From the NCBI RefSeq assembly GCF_002163855.1, contig NZ_CP019332.1:2273145-2337144 (forward strand): a DNA stretch of 64,000 nt, read 5' to 3'. Under the pieces are notes generated by a model. It saw nothing but the letters and a program-made list of their open reading frames with translations, was not told the DNA's origin and did no database searches. How positions within the stretch are numbered: position 1 is the first letter of the stretch; every line of letters starts with the position of its first letter. Shown here piece after piece: positions 50,087-58,612 of this stretch. This DNA is from Winogradskyella sp. PC-19. Its GTDB lineage: Bacteria > Bacteroidota > Bacteroidia > Flavobacteriales > Flavobacteriaceae. The position numbers and the translations under genes are program-made.

Positions 50087-53000
50087 TTATTTATTCTTTT
50101 TCATTATTGGCGGTGGTGGTGGCGGTAAAGTTTCTTTTTCTTCTTTAGTTAATTCCTTAAACTTTTTATAGTAGGTCTTTCCGCCTAGTGTAATCTTTAC
50201 ATAAGGTCTAATAGGTGCAATAGGTCTTTCTACTAATTTTTTATTCTCTTTTGAAAGTCTAAAATACATGCCGCCTAAGTCAGAAAATAAGGCGTCCATT
50301 TCTTTCTGTTGAGATTTACTTTTATTAATATAATGTGGCTTCTGATTTCTTAAAACCTCATAATGCTTATATTTTTTTAGATAAGATTCTATATTAACGA
50401 ACGAATCAGTACTTACGTCATTATAAGAATCAGGGTTTGGACCACTTTTTACATCTATACTAGTTCCTTTTATTCCTATCAAACTTGTTCTAATATTAAC
50501 TACTGGCGGTGTTATTGTTGATGCCATTGTAGCTTGAGGGTTCTTTTTAAGAATCCTCTTAGCTTTTTTAAAATCAATTTCTTTATTGTCTAAATAAAAC
50601 TTAGCTCCAATACTACTTATAGCTCTGATATATTCAATTCTATTATTCTTAGTAAGTTTTGGGATTGTATTCTCAACATTATTAGATATTAATACTATAA
50701 AACCGCTATGAGGACTATTATATGGATACAATCGCATTCTTGAATCTTTTTCAATTAAAGAGGTAGCTTCATTTAGAGACAAATGTGTATTGTAATGAGG
50801 AATTTTATTTGGTTTTGCATCTATTTGAGTAAAAATTACATCAGGACCATCTATTTTTTTTAGATAGTTGATCATTGCTTGTTGATTGGTATTTGGGCCA
50901 CCTTTGCTTTTAGACTTTTTTGGAGCTGGCGGCGGTGGCGGTGGAGGTATTCCTTCAGTTTGTTTCTTCTGCGCCTCGGTAAATGCTTCGTACATGTCTC
51001 TGTAATATTCATAGATTTCAACCGTCATATATTTAGGGTCGGGATTATCTCCTTTGATAAAATTAATCCAATCGTTGTAGGCTTTTACGTGGTGTTTCCC
51101 AAGCTTTCCTTTAGCCTCTTTTGGAACTGGCGGTGGCGGTGGTGGCGGAACATCAAAATCAGTTTTTATGGTTTTTGGGGACTTTGGTGCGGGCGGTGGC
51201 GGTAAAATATTACCTTTATTATCAGTAATATAGCCATCCTTATTATAGTAAGTTTTTTTTCCTTTGTAAATGATATAATAATGAGATTCTCCGTTTTCTA
51301 AAACTTCATAACCAGATTTAGCGCCTTTACGGGTATTTTTTATAATGTATTCTAAGGTTTTCTTTTTACCTTTTTTGTACTGTTTTACTTTTGTTGGCGG
51401 TGGTGGTAGCGGTGGAATATTTGGAAATGCTTCTGCATTTATTTTCTGCTTAGAGGACAATCTATTATAGATTGATTTGTATTGATTTATATCTTTTAAT
51501 TTTATGATGGGATAATCAAATTTATCTTTGTTTTGTTCCGCTTTCTTAATCTTTTGATTTAATGCACTTGCCCAAGCATTATATTCTTCAACTTCTTTTT
51601 TTGTTGGTGTTTTTTGTTGTTTTGCAGATTGTGGCGTTACTGAAACTCTAGTCTGACCTTCTTTTATTTCCATACCAGGAAATAGCATTTCTTCAGCGTT
51701 TTCTTTTTGTTGCTTGGTCATCCTTTTGTAAATATTAAGAGACTTTACTAGGTTTTCTTCTTCAATTGGAGGGTACCAAGTTGCATCTTTTGATAGCTTT
51801 TTACTTTTACTATTTACCTTTTTTGCCCAAGTATTATATTCTGCAATCTCTTTTGCTGTTGGTGGTTTATGTTGCCTAGAAGTTGTATTTCTGTTGCTTA
51901 AGAAAGGCTTATTCCCTTTACTTTTAATCACCTCTTGATTTTTGGTAACCAAACGGTGAAAACCATAATCTAAAAGAGAATTGTAAATAAACCAAACTTC
52001 GTCATTTGATTCTTTATCTGTAAAACTCACATGGATATTAATAATCCTATTTCGTATTTCTGATGATATATCTTGATGTAATTTATTAACTGTAGAAACG
52101 AAAGAAGCTTTGTTAGTCTTAACTCCATCTACTTCATAATTTTCATTACCTAATACTTTTATACTAATACTTCTAGCTGAGTGCGAAACCTTTACCGCAG
52201 GAACTGGAGGAGTAGTTTTTATATTATTTATTTTCAACTCCTCAGGAGAAAATGTTTTATAAATAGCATCAGCTTTCGATTTTAGAATTATTAATTCTGA
52301 GTTGTCGATTTGATCTCCTTTTAAATAATTTGAAATAGCATTAGAATATTTATCAGTAGCTTTTTTATATCGTTTTAATTGCGAGTCTTTATAAGTAGAT
52401 TTAAATCCAGCTTCGGTGTAAAGATGATATTGATTTGGTTGAGGAAATTTTTTACTGCGAGCATTTTTAAAAACTCTAGAGCCAGAAACGTGGACAAAAT
52501 CCTCGACTTTATAATTGTTTAATTCTGAATTTGAAACATGTTTATTGTCAATCCAGACAGCATACTCTTTGGTATTTTTAAAGGCTTCAAATTGAGTACT
52601 TGTAGGTTTCCTAGGCTTTATTTTAGATAGATTTGGCATAGGTATTATTCTATCCGGATATTTCTCAACAGACTCACGTTGACTGTCAGACATTAACTTG
52701 TCATAAATAACAATTGCTCTTTCGTAAGCATCGCCATATATGGTATTAGTCTCTTTAAATTTTTTGATGAAGTCCTTGTATTCATTCATTAATATTTGAG
52801 AGGCTTCCGTTTTCTTATTAAGAACTGAATTCTCATTTGACACTTGTGCAGAAAGTCTATCTTGATAACCTTCTTCAATTTCAATAACCTCTCTAGCGCT
52901 AAAGCTATAAGCTAAGACGCCTAAAATAGTTAAGGTTAGTAGGCTCAATAGCCAAATCTTTGATTTTGATGTTTGTGTTTTCATAACTGTAAATCGTTTT

Positions 53001-53749
53001 TTGATGGATGAATAATTGATGGCGTTAGCCAAGATGAAATCTTCGTCATTTGATGAGTATGACAATAATGTATTTTGATAGTTTACGGGTTCGAATCCGT
53101 TTTTGATAACAGCTTGATCGGCTAAAAATTCGTGATTAAGTTTAATTCGTGTTTTATACAACCAGATAAAAGGTTGAAACCAGAATACTATCTGAAGAAG
53201 CTCTATAAAAAGTACATCTAAACTGTGTTTTTGTTTCGCGTGGGTTTCTTCATGTAGTATTACTTCTTTTGGAAGTGCATTATTTTCGAACTTTGATTTA
53301 TTTAAAAATATGTAATTAAAAAAAGTGTGCGGGTTGATTAGTTGTCTGAGTAAAACAAAAGTTATCGAGGCTGCCTTTTGCTTTTCATTAGTGTTAATAG
53401 TTTTAAAAATTTGAGTTAAGTTTTTGAAAAATCTAAATGCAAAAACTGAAACGCCAATACTATAAATAGCCCAAAGTATACGTTCTAAATTCCAAAAAGG
53501 AGCTTCAATTATTTTTAATGGTTCTAATGCAACAAAAGGAATAGCTTCATTAATAAATAAGTTACCATCTAGAGGTTGAACGTAAACATATTCTGGAATG
53601 CTTATTAGTGGAATGCATATTGCAGCCACTAGAGATGTCAATAAATAAAAGCGTTTAAAACGATGAATACTTTCGCGTTCTAAAAATACCATATAAAGTA
53701 TCCAGAAAATCGCCAAAATAGCTGTTGATTTTAATAAGTAAAATTCCAT
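50087..53749 (-). CDS. Large M56 (BlaR1-like) metallopeptidase with proline-rich repeated sensor
   Basis: 1220 residues from the ATG at 53749 (MEFYLLKSTAILAIFWILYM, split), chosen because it begins the first helix; an upstream start would overlap blaI. Helices at about 7-25, 37-52, 95-110 and 285-305; zinc site H166-EETH-170 in LHEETHAKQKHSLD. The following 900 residues are periplasmic: at least three ~65-residue units of the form YN-x-W ... IY-x-x-M-x-x-x-QK ... AE-x-x-P-x-PPPP, separated by proline runs of 4-7 residues, and two ExbD/TonB-like parts. Much longer than typical BlaR1 (about 600). Coupled to its BlaI 7 bases upstream. Confidence 0.88.
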   Translation of the reverse strand: MEFYLLKSTAILAIFWILYMVFLERESIHRFKRFYLLTSLVAAICIPLISIPEYVYVQPLDGNLFINEAIPFVALEPLKIIEAPFWNLERILWAIYSIGVSVFAFRFFKNLTQIFKTINTNEKQKAASITFVLLRQLINPHTFFNYIFLNKSKFENNALPKEVILHEETHAKQKHSLDVLFIELLQIVFWFQPFIWLYKTRIKLNHEFLADQAVIKNGFEPVNYQNTLLSYSSNDEDFILANAINYSSIKKRFTVMKTQTSKSKIWLLSLLTLTILGVLAYSFSAREVIEIEEGYQDRLSAQVSNENSVLNKKTEASQILMNEYKDFIKKFKETNTIYGDAYERAIVIYDKLMSDSQRESVEKYPDRIIPMPNLSKIKPRKPTSTQFEAFKNTKEYAVWIDNKHVSNSELNNYKVEDFVHVSGSRVFKNARSKKFPQPNQYHLYTEAGFKSTYKDSQLKRYKKATDKYSNAISNYLKGDQIDNSELIILKSKADAIYKTFSPEELKINNIKTTPPVPAVKVSHSARSISIKVLGNENYEVDGVKTNKASFVSTVNKLHQDISSEIRNRIINIHVSFTDKESNDEVWFIYNSLLDYGFHRLVTKNQEVIKSKGNKPFLSNRNTTSRQHKPPTAKEIAEYNTWAKKVNSKSKKLSKDATWYPPIEEENLVKSLNIYKRMTKQQKENAEEMLFPGMEIKEGQTRVSVTPQSAKQQKTPTKKEVEEYNAWASALNQKIKKAEQNKDKFDYPIIKLKDINQYKSIYNRLSSKQKINAEAFPNIPPLPPPPTKVKQYKKGKKKTLEYIIKNTRKGAKSGYEVLENGESHYYIIYKGKKTYYNKDGYITDNKGNILPPPPAPKSPKTIKTDFDVPPPPPPPVPKEAKGKLGKHHVKAYNDWINFIKGDNPDPKYMTVEIYEYYRDMYEAFTEAQKKQTEGIPPPPPPPAPKKSKSKGGPNTNQQAMINYLKKIDGPDVIFTQIDAKPNKIPHYNTHLSLNEATSLIEKDSRMRLYPYNSPHSGFIVLISNNVENTIPKLTKNNRIEYIRAISSIGAKFYLDNKEIDFKKAKRILKKNPQATMASTITPPVVNIRTSLIGIKGTSIDVKSGPNPDSYNDVSTDSFVNIESYLKKYKHYEVLRNQKPHYINKSKSQQKEMDALFSDLGGMYFRLSKENKKLVERPIAPIRPYVKITLGGKTYYKKFKELTKEEKETLPPPPPPIMKKNK

Positions 53750-53756
53750 AGCGTAA

Positions 53757-54122
53757 TTATTTTTTCTTGATTTCTGAATCAATTATTTTTTTCAGAGCTT
53801 CTAATTCCTTCTTCGTTAAATCTGTTTTTGTGGTAAAAAACGAAGCAAACTGTGAGGCACTATCATTAAAAAAGTTTTTGATCAGTCCATTAACATGCTT
53901 AGAAAAATAGTCTTCTTTTTTTACTAGCGGATAATACTCTCTAGATTTTCCGAATGTTTTATAGGCAACAAAACCCTTATCTATCATGCGCTTTAATAAT
54001 GTTGCGATTGTTGTAGTCGCAGGTTTAGGTTCTGGATACACGTCCAACAAATCTTTCATAAAAGCTTTTTCTAGCTTCCATAAATGTTGCATGAGTTGTT
54101 CTTCAGTTTTTGAGAGTTGCAT
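53757..54122 (-). CDS. BlaI/MecI/CopY family transcriptional repressor (second copy)
   Basis: 121 residues. Winged helix: LSKTEEQLMQHLWKLEKAFM and TTTIATLLKRMIDKGFVAYK, wing GKSREYYPLVKKED, then a helical tail. Paralogue of the BlaI at 27973 (same layout, clearly diverged). Followed by its M56 partner. The promoter carries a TACA-N2-TGTA dyad over the -7 element, so autorepression is strongly suggested. Confidence 0.92.
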   Translation of the reverse strand: MQLSKTEEQLMQHLWKLEKAFMKDLLDVYPEPKPATTTIATLLKRMIDKGFVAYKTFGKSREYYPLVKKEDYFSKHVNGLIKNFFNDSASQFASFFTTKTDLTKKELEALKKIIDSEIKKK

Positions 54123-54142
54123 GTTCTACGTTTTTAGAATTA

Positions 54143-54178
54143 ACTCTACAAATGTAGAGTATAAATTCTTATTTTCAA
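54143..54178 (-). promoter_or_regulatory. Promoter of the second BlaI gene with cop-box operator
   Basis: Minus strand: TTG (54176-54178), 19 bases, TACATTTG (54149-54156), exact consensus. The -7 element is embedded in the perfect dyad ACTCTACA-AA-TGTAGAGT (54143-54160), whose core TACA-N2-TGTA is the CopY/BlaI operator consensus. A bound repressor would cover the promoter. Confidence 0.85.
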
Positions 54179-54245
54179 AATTTAATTTAATTTCAAAAAA
54201 ACTTAATTATTATCTTTAGCATTAATAACCCCAAATTAAATTAAA

Positions 54246-55448
54246 ATGAAAAAGGTTTACACATCGTTTTTCTCACTAGTATTTACGTGTTTTTTTGCTA
54301 ATGCACAATTTGTAGAAGATGTTATTAATGCTATTCGCTTAGACAGTCTAGAAAGAAAAATCTCTGACTTATCAGGAGAAACTTCGTCATCAATTAATGG
54401 TGCTAATACTACAATAACAACTAGAGTTTCTTCTAATAATGATTTGGCTGCAGAATATATTAAAGATCATTTTGAAGCACTGGGTAACATATCTATTAAT
54501 GATCAGGCCTACAATGGAGGTTCTTTTGGTACAGGAAGAAATATTATAGCAACACAAACCGGTACTACAAATCCAAATGATGTTTATCTCATTTGCGCAC
54601 ATTATGATTCTGTAGCTGCTTTTTGTGCTGATGATAATGCTACTGGGACTTCTGCTGTACTAGAAATTGCGCGCATTTTATCGACATACGAAACTGAAAA
54701 TACCATAGTCTATGCATTGTGGGACCAAGAAGAAAATGGGTTAAGAGGTTCTAATTTTTATGCAGAAGAAGCTTCTAATGTTGCTAATGGTGGTGCCAAT
54801 AGAGTTAATATTGTTGGTGTTGTAAACATGGATATGATGGGTTATGACGGAGATCCAGTAGGCTCTGCAGGTGACAATCAGTTTGATATTGATTTGAATT
54901 TTTCAACTTCATCGACTGCTATTAAAGACGATTTACTAGCTCTTGTAACTACTTATAATTTTGATTTAAATCCTATTGTTGTTCAACCAGGCACACCAGC
55001 TAGTGATCACAAACCTTTTTGGGATGAAGGCTATGGTGCTGTGTTAGTTGGCGAGTCTTGGGAAACTGTTGACCAGACACCTTTTTACCATACAAGTAGT
55101 GATAAATTAGCGACTCTAGATTTGCCTTACTATCATGAAATGGTAAAGCTCGTAGCTTCTTATACGGCAACTAAGGCGAATATTATAAAGGTACTTTCTT
55201 CTGAGGAATTATTAAATAGAAAATTTAGTATTTATCCAAATCCAGTAGATTCAATTTTAAATATCGAAACCGCTATTTCAGAAACGTTAAGCTTAGAATT
55301 TTATGATATTAATGGAAAAGTGATTAAAAGACAATCAATAAATAAGGATAACAGTCAGGTCAATATTTCTGAGTTTACCAAAGGTATTTACTTCGTAAAT
55401 ATAATTTCTAGTTTAGGAGAAACTACTTTTAAATTTGTAAAAGAGTAG
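54246..55448 (+). CDS. Secreted M28 aminopeptidase with T9SS sorting domain
   Basis: 400 residues. Signal peptide at 1-20. The M28 zinc ligands and catalytic residues are in ICAHYDSVAAFCADDNATG (His, Asp), LWDQEENGLRGSNFYAEEA (Glu-Glu), VVNMDMMGYDGDP (Asp) and FYHTSSDK (His). A T9SS type A domain closes the protein (FSIYPNPVDSILNIE ... FTKGIYFVNI). A peptidase that removes N-terminal residues outside the cell. A near-consensus -7 element (TATCTTTA) lies about 30 bases before the ATG. Monocistronic. Confidence 0.92.
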   Translation: MKKVYTSFFSLVFTCFFANAQFVEDVINAIRLDSLERKISDLSGETSSSINGANTTITTRVSSNNDLAAEYIKDHFEALGNISINDQAYNGGSFGTGRNIIATQTGTTNPNDVYLICAHYDSVAAFCADDNATGTSAVLEIARILSTYETENTIVYALWDQEENGLRGSNFYAEEASNVANGGANRVNIVGVVNMDMMGYDGDPVGSAGDNQFDIDLNFSTSSTAIKDDLLALVTTYNFDLNPIVVQPGTPASDHKPFWDEGYGAVLVGESWETVDQTPFYHTSSDKLATLDLPYYHEMVKLVASYTATKANIIKVLSSEELLNRKFSIYPNPVDSILNIETAISETLSLEFYDINGKVIKRQSINKDNSQVNISEFTKGIYFVNIISSLGETTFKFVKE

Positions 55449-55454
55449 GGAAGT

Positions 55455-56705
55455 TTATTTGTTATACGGACGCTCATTTATCCAACGGAAACCTCTTGAC
55501 TTAAGAGGATATTTGTTTAAATCTTTTTTTATTAGAGTAATTACAAGACTATCATTTTCTAAAGTGCCAAATAGTTTCAGATATTTAGAATTTTCTAATG
55601 TATACTGAAAGTTTAAACTATCCTTAATTCCATATTGACTATAAACCGATATCCTATTGTCTAAGGTATCGGTTATAAAAGTATGATTTACTAATTTGTC
55701 TGTCATTGTTTTTACTATAGCCTTATCCTTACGCTCAATTAATAGATAACGCCAACGATGTGAGTCTGTAACCAAAGGCGGAACGGTATCATTATTTCTA
55801 ACAAAAGTTTTAGTCTCCCAAATACCATAGAGTTCGGGTCTATGATTTACATCACTAATATTTAAGTTTCCTAAATAACTTAGGATACATCCTACTACTA
55901 ATATTATAGGAAGAAGTATTAGTTTTAAGTTTCTAGTAGTTTTATGAAAGCTCTTTGTATTAATAGGATAATAGAAATCATAGGATTCAGCAGGTTTGTT
56001 TTTTATAAAAACTGCCGTGAATCTTTTAATATCGGTCATAAAAATAACACCTGCTATGACTATTAAATGAATTGAGAATAATTTTACTGGTATGTCAAAC
56101 ATCAAATTCATCATAGCAACTTGGGTCATTACACCAATTACGATAAAAGCGCCAAGTGTTGCAGTTCTTCTCCATATTAGTAATACACCTCCAAGAATTT
56201 CCATAATTCCAGCAAACATTCCAAAACCTTTAGAAAAACCCATATAAGTCCATGCCAAACCCATTGGAGAGTATTCACCTAAAGGCTGAAGTAATTTAAC
56301 AAAAGAGGGTTCTTGAAATTGAATTTGAAAAATTTTCACAAAGCCATACAGGAACATTGTAGCTATGAGAAAAACTCTCAGTGTCACTAAAAACCAGTAG
56401 AGAAATATATTGTATTCTTTTCTTTTTTTCTGAAGTATGGTCCAAATTGCGGTTACAACTATAGCTAAAACAAAGTTTACAAAAAGAGTGATATAGGCAT
56501 AAGTATTATCACCGCTACCATAGCCGCTAACTTCAAAGTTATAAGTTAGGTCAAAAATAAATTTCCCTATCCATTTAAATAGTGATTCAAATAAACCACT
56601 AGTAAACATCAATAAGATATATAGCAAAAAATATGAACATACAAGCCTAAAGACAACTTTGCTTTTAGTAGACCATTCAGCTTTGTATGTTTGTGAGAGT
56701 AGCAT
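55455..56705 (-). CDS. DoxX-like membrane protein with C-terminal lipocalin-like extension
   Basis: 416 residues with eight or so helices. A DoxX-like section is FGMFAGIMEILGGVLLIWRR and FIVIGVMTQVAMMNLMFDIP in the middle. The C-terminal 120 residues (from HRPELYGIWETKTFVRNNDT) are soluble and beta-rich, probably periplasmic. Function unknown. Its ATG abuts the M20 peptidase stop, so it is the downstream gene of that transcript. Confidence 0.7.
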   Translation of the reverse strand: MLLSQTYKAEWSTKSKVVFRLVCSYFLLYILLMFTSGLFESLFKWIGKFIFDLTYNFEVSGYGSGDNTYAYITLFVNFVLAIVVTAIWTILQKKRKEYNIFLYWFLVTLRVFLIATMFLYGFVKIFQIQFQEPSFVKLLQPLGEYSPMGLAWTYMGFSKGFGMFAGIMEILGGVLLIWRRTATLGAFIVIGVMTQVAMMNLMFDIPVKLFSIHLIVIAGVIFMTDIKRFTAVFIKNKPAESYDFYYPINTKSFHKTTRNLKLILLPIILVVGCILSYLGNLNISDVNHRPELYGIWETKTFVRNNDTVPPLVTDSHRWRYLLIERKDKAIVKTMTDKLVNHTFITDTLDNRISVYSQYGIKDSLNFQYTLENSKYLKLFGTLENDSLVITLIKKDLNKYPLKSRGFRWINERPYNK

Positions 56706-58094
56706 CTATTTTTTTAGTTCTGTAAAGTACTTATAAAAGTAAGGAATAGTCTCGATACCTTTTAAATAATTCCAAATACCAAAATGCTCATTTGGAGAGT
56801 GAATAGCGTCACTATCTAAACCAAACCCCATAAGAATAGTTTTACTTTTCAATTCTTGTTCAAATAAAGATACGATAGGAATACTGCCGCCGCTACGTTG
56901 AGGTATTGGTGTTTTTCCAAACGTTTTTTCATAAGCTTTTGATGCAGCTTTATAGCCAATACTATCTATTGGAGTTACATAACCTTGTCCACCATGATGC
57001 GGAGTAACTTTTACTTTCGCTCCATTTGGCGCAATACTCTCAAAATGAGATTTAAATAACTCTGTAATTTCTTCCCAATCTTGATTTGGTACTAAGCGCA
57101 TGGATATTTTTGCATAAGCTTTACTTGCAATAACTGTTTTTGCACCTTCGCCAGTGTAACCGCCCCAAATACCGTTAACATCTAATGTAGGTCTAATGGA
57201 GTTACGCTCGTTTGTTGAGTATCCTTTTTCACCGTAAACAGCATCTATATCTAATGCTTTTTTATAATCTTCTAAAGAGAATGGTGCTTTTGCCATTTCG
57301 GCACGTTCAGCATCTGATAGATTTTCTACTTTATCATAAAAACCAGGAATGGTAATGTGATTATTCTCATCATGGAGTGAAGCAATCATTTTAGTCAAAA
57401 TATTAATTGGATTTGCTACTGCACCACCATATAAACCAGAATGTAAATCACGATTTGGTCCAGTTACTTCGACCTCTACATAACTTAAACCACGTAATCC
57501 TGTAGTTATTGAAGGAACATCTTTGGCTATCATCCCAGTATCGGAAATAAGTATAACGTCGTTTTTAAGTTTTTCACGATTTGCTTTTACATAATGTGCT
57601 AGATTAACGCTACCGACTTCTTCTTCGCCTTCAATCATAAACTTAACGTTGCATGGCAATTCGTTTTGAGATGTCATAAATTCCATAGCTTTAACATGCA
57701 TGTACATTTGCCCTTTATCATCACAAGCACCACGAGCAAAGATTGCACCTTCAGGATGTAATTCTGTATTTTTTATAACGGGCTCAAAAGGAGGTGAATC
57801 CCATAAATCTAGTGGGTCTGGTGGTTGTACATCGTAGTGACCATAAACCAAAACTGTCGGCAAGTTAGGGTCAATGATTTTTTCGCCATAAACGATAGGA
57901 TAACCATCGGTTTCACAAACTTCAACCTGTTCACAGCCTGCTTTTTCTAAACTTAATTTTATAACATTAGCTGTTTTTAGGACATCATTTTTATAGGCTG
58001 AATCAGCACTGATTGACGGAATTTTTAGTAAATCTACAAGTTCGCTAAGAAATCTCTCTTTGTGGTCAGATATATAGGATTGAATACTAGCCAT
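56706..58094 (-). CDS. M20 family dipeptidase
   Basis: 462 residues. Di-zinc site: VYGHYDVQPPDPLDLWDSPP (His, Asp), RGACDDKGQMYMHVKAME (bridging Asp), MIEGEEEVGSVNL (Glu-Glu), ILISDTGMIAKDVPS (Asp), and a C-terminal His in SDAIHSPNEHFG. A dimerisation lid is inserted in the middle. Cytosolic, likely hydrolyses dipeptides such as carnosine or Xaa-Gly type substrates. The -7 element TATTTTTG (minus, 58117-58124) is upstream. Confidence 0.92.
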   Translation of the reverse strand: MASIQSYISDHKERFLSELVDLLKIPSISADSAYKNDVLKTANVIKLSLEKAGCEQVEVCETDGYPIVYGEKIIDPNLPTVLVYGHYDVQPPDPLDLWDSPPFEPVIKNTELHPEGAIFARGACDDKGQMYMHVKAMEFMTSQNELPCNVKFMIEGEEEVGSVNLAHYVKANREKLKNDVILISDTGMIAKDVPSITTGLRGLSYVEVEVTGPNRDLHSGLYGGAVANPINILTKMIASLHDENNHITIPGFYDKVENLSDAERAEMAKAPFSLEDYKKALDIDAVYGEKGYSTNERNSIRPTLDVNGIWGGYTGEGAKTVIASKAYAKISMRLVPNQDWEEITELFKSHFESIAPNGAKVKVTPHHGGQGYVTPIDSIGYKAASKAYEKTFGKTPIPQRSGGSIPIVSLFEQELKSKTILMGFGLDSDAIHSPNEHFGIWNYLKGIETIPYFYKYFTELKK

Positions 58095-58116
58095 ATTTTA
58101 TGGTTTTGATTAGTAA

Positions 58117-58124
58117 CAAAAATA
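58117..58124 (-). promoter_or_regulatory. Promoter -7 element of the M20 peptidase operon
   Basis: Minus-strand TATTTTTG, exact TAnnTTTG, 22 bases before the ATG; no TTG at -33. Confidence 0.45.
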
Positions 58125-58161
58125 AGAAATCAGGAATGATTATTAATTGATTTAAATGAGT

Positions 58162-58190
58162 TTGATTATTGAAAACATTGTTTATATTTG
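58162..58190 (+). promoter_or_regulatory. Promoter of tRNA-Leu
   Basis: TTG (58162-58164), 18 bases, TATATTTG (58183-58190), exact consensus, 28 bases before the mature tRNA. Confidence 0.8.
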
Positions 58191-58218
58191 CAACCCAATT
58201 TGAATAAATTGGATTATT

Positions 58219-58300
58219 GCGGGAGTGGTGGAATTGGTAGACACGCTAGACTTAGGATCTAGTGCCGCGAGGTGTGAGAGTTCGAGTCTCTTCTCCCGCA
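58219..58300 (+). tRNA. tRNA-Leu (anticodon TAG)
   Basis: 82 nt, class II with a long variable arm (TGCCGCGAGGTGTG region). Acceptor GCGGGAG pairs with CTCCCGC, discriminator A. Anticodon stem CTAGA/TCTAG, loop CTTAGGA with anticodon TAG. T arm GAGAGTTCGAGTCTCTT. CCA not encoded. Confidence 0.96.
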
Positions 58301-58304
58301 CAAA

Positions 58305-58338
58305 ATAAAAAAGCTTCTCTAATTGAGAAGCTTTTTTA
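58305..58338 (+). terminator. Terminator of tRNA-Leu
   Basis: AAAAAAGCTTCTC / GAGAAGCTTTTTT with a TAATT loop and T run. Confidence 0.85.
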
Positions 58339-58361
58339 TTTTAATAAATATTAAACTAATC

Positions 58362-58463
58362 TTAAATCTTAATTAGTTTAGAAGTAAAAGTCTGATTACG
58401 GTTATTTTTGATATTAACCATATAAATACCAGATTTTAAATCACTAATATCAAAACCAAAAAT
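58362..58463 (-). pseudogene. Remnant of a T9SS type A sorting domain
   Basis: 33 residues on the minus strand bounded upstream by an in-frame TAA: GFDISDLKSGIYMVNIKN then NRNQTFTSKLIKI, the last two strands of a T9SS C-terminal domain with its SGIY-x-V-x-I core. The rest of any host gene is absent: the adjacent sequence is unrelated. It is the tail of a gene lost by deletion or rearrangement next to the tRNA. Confidence 0.8.
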
Positions 58464-58612
58464 TTAACTTGCCGAAGGTGGAGGTTTTGCTGCAAGATTA
58501 ACTAAGGAGTAATTTTCCTGTTTTTTTGGTAACAAATTCTATGTAAGATAGTCTAACAAAAAACGACTATTTTAAATATTCGTAACTTTGCAACTAGAAA
58601 AAAAAGTTAGAT
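58464..58612. other. Gap between the T9SS remnant and the GAF gene
   Basis: Contains a GC-richer 29-bp patch with arms CTTGC (58468-58472) and GCAAG (58492-58496). On the minus strand a short open frame of 24 codons ends LAAKPPPSAS. No gene is called; the patch may be a rearrangement scar. The GAF gene promoter element lies at the right end. Confidence 0.4.
58583..58590 (+). promoter_or_regulatory. Promoter -7 element of the GAF gene
   Basis: TAACTTTG, exact TAnnTTTG, 22 bases before the TTG start; no TTG at -33. Confidence 0.5.

Noticed and set aside
50879-51205. Plus-strand Trp/Arg-rich frame of 108 codons over the second M56 gene
   Set aside because: It is the reverse reading of proline codons (GGTGGCGGT), which always yields W/R-rich frames.
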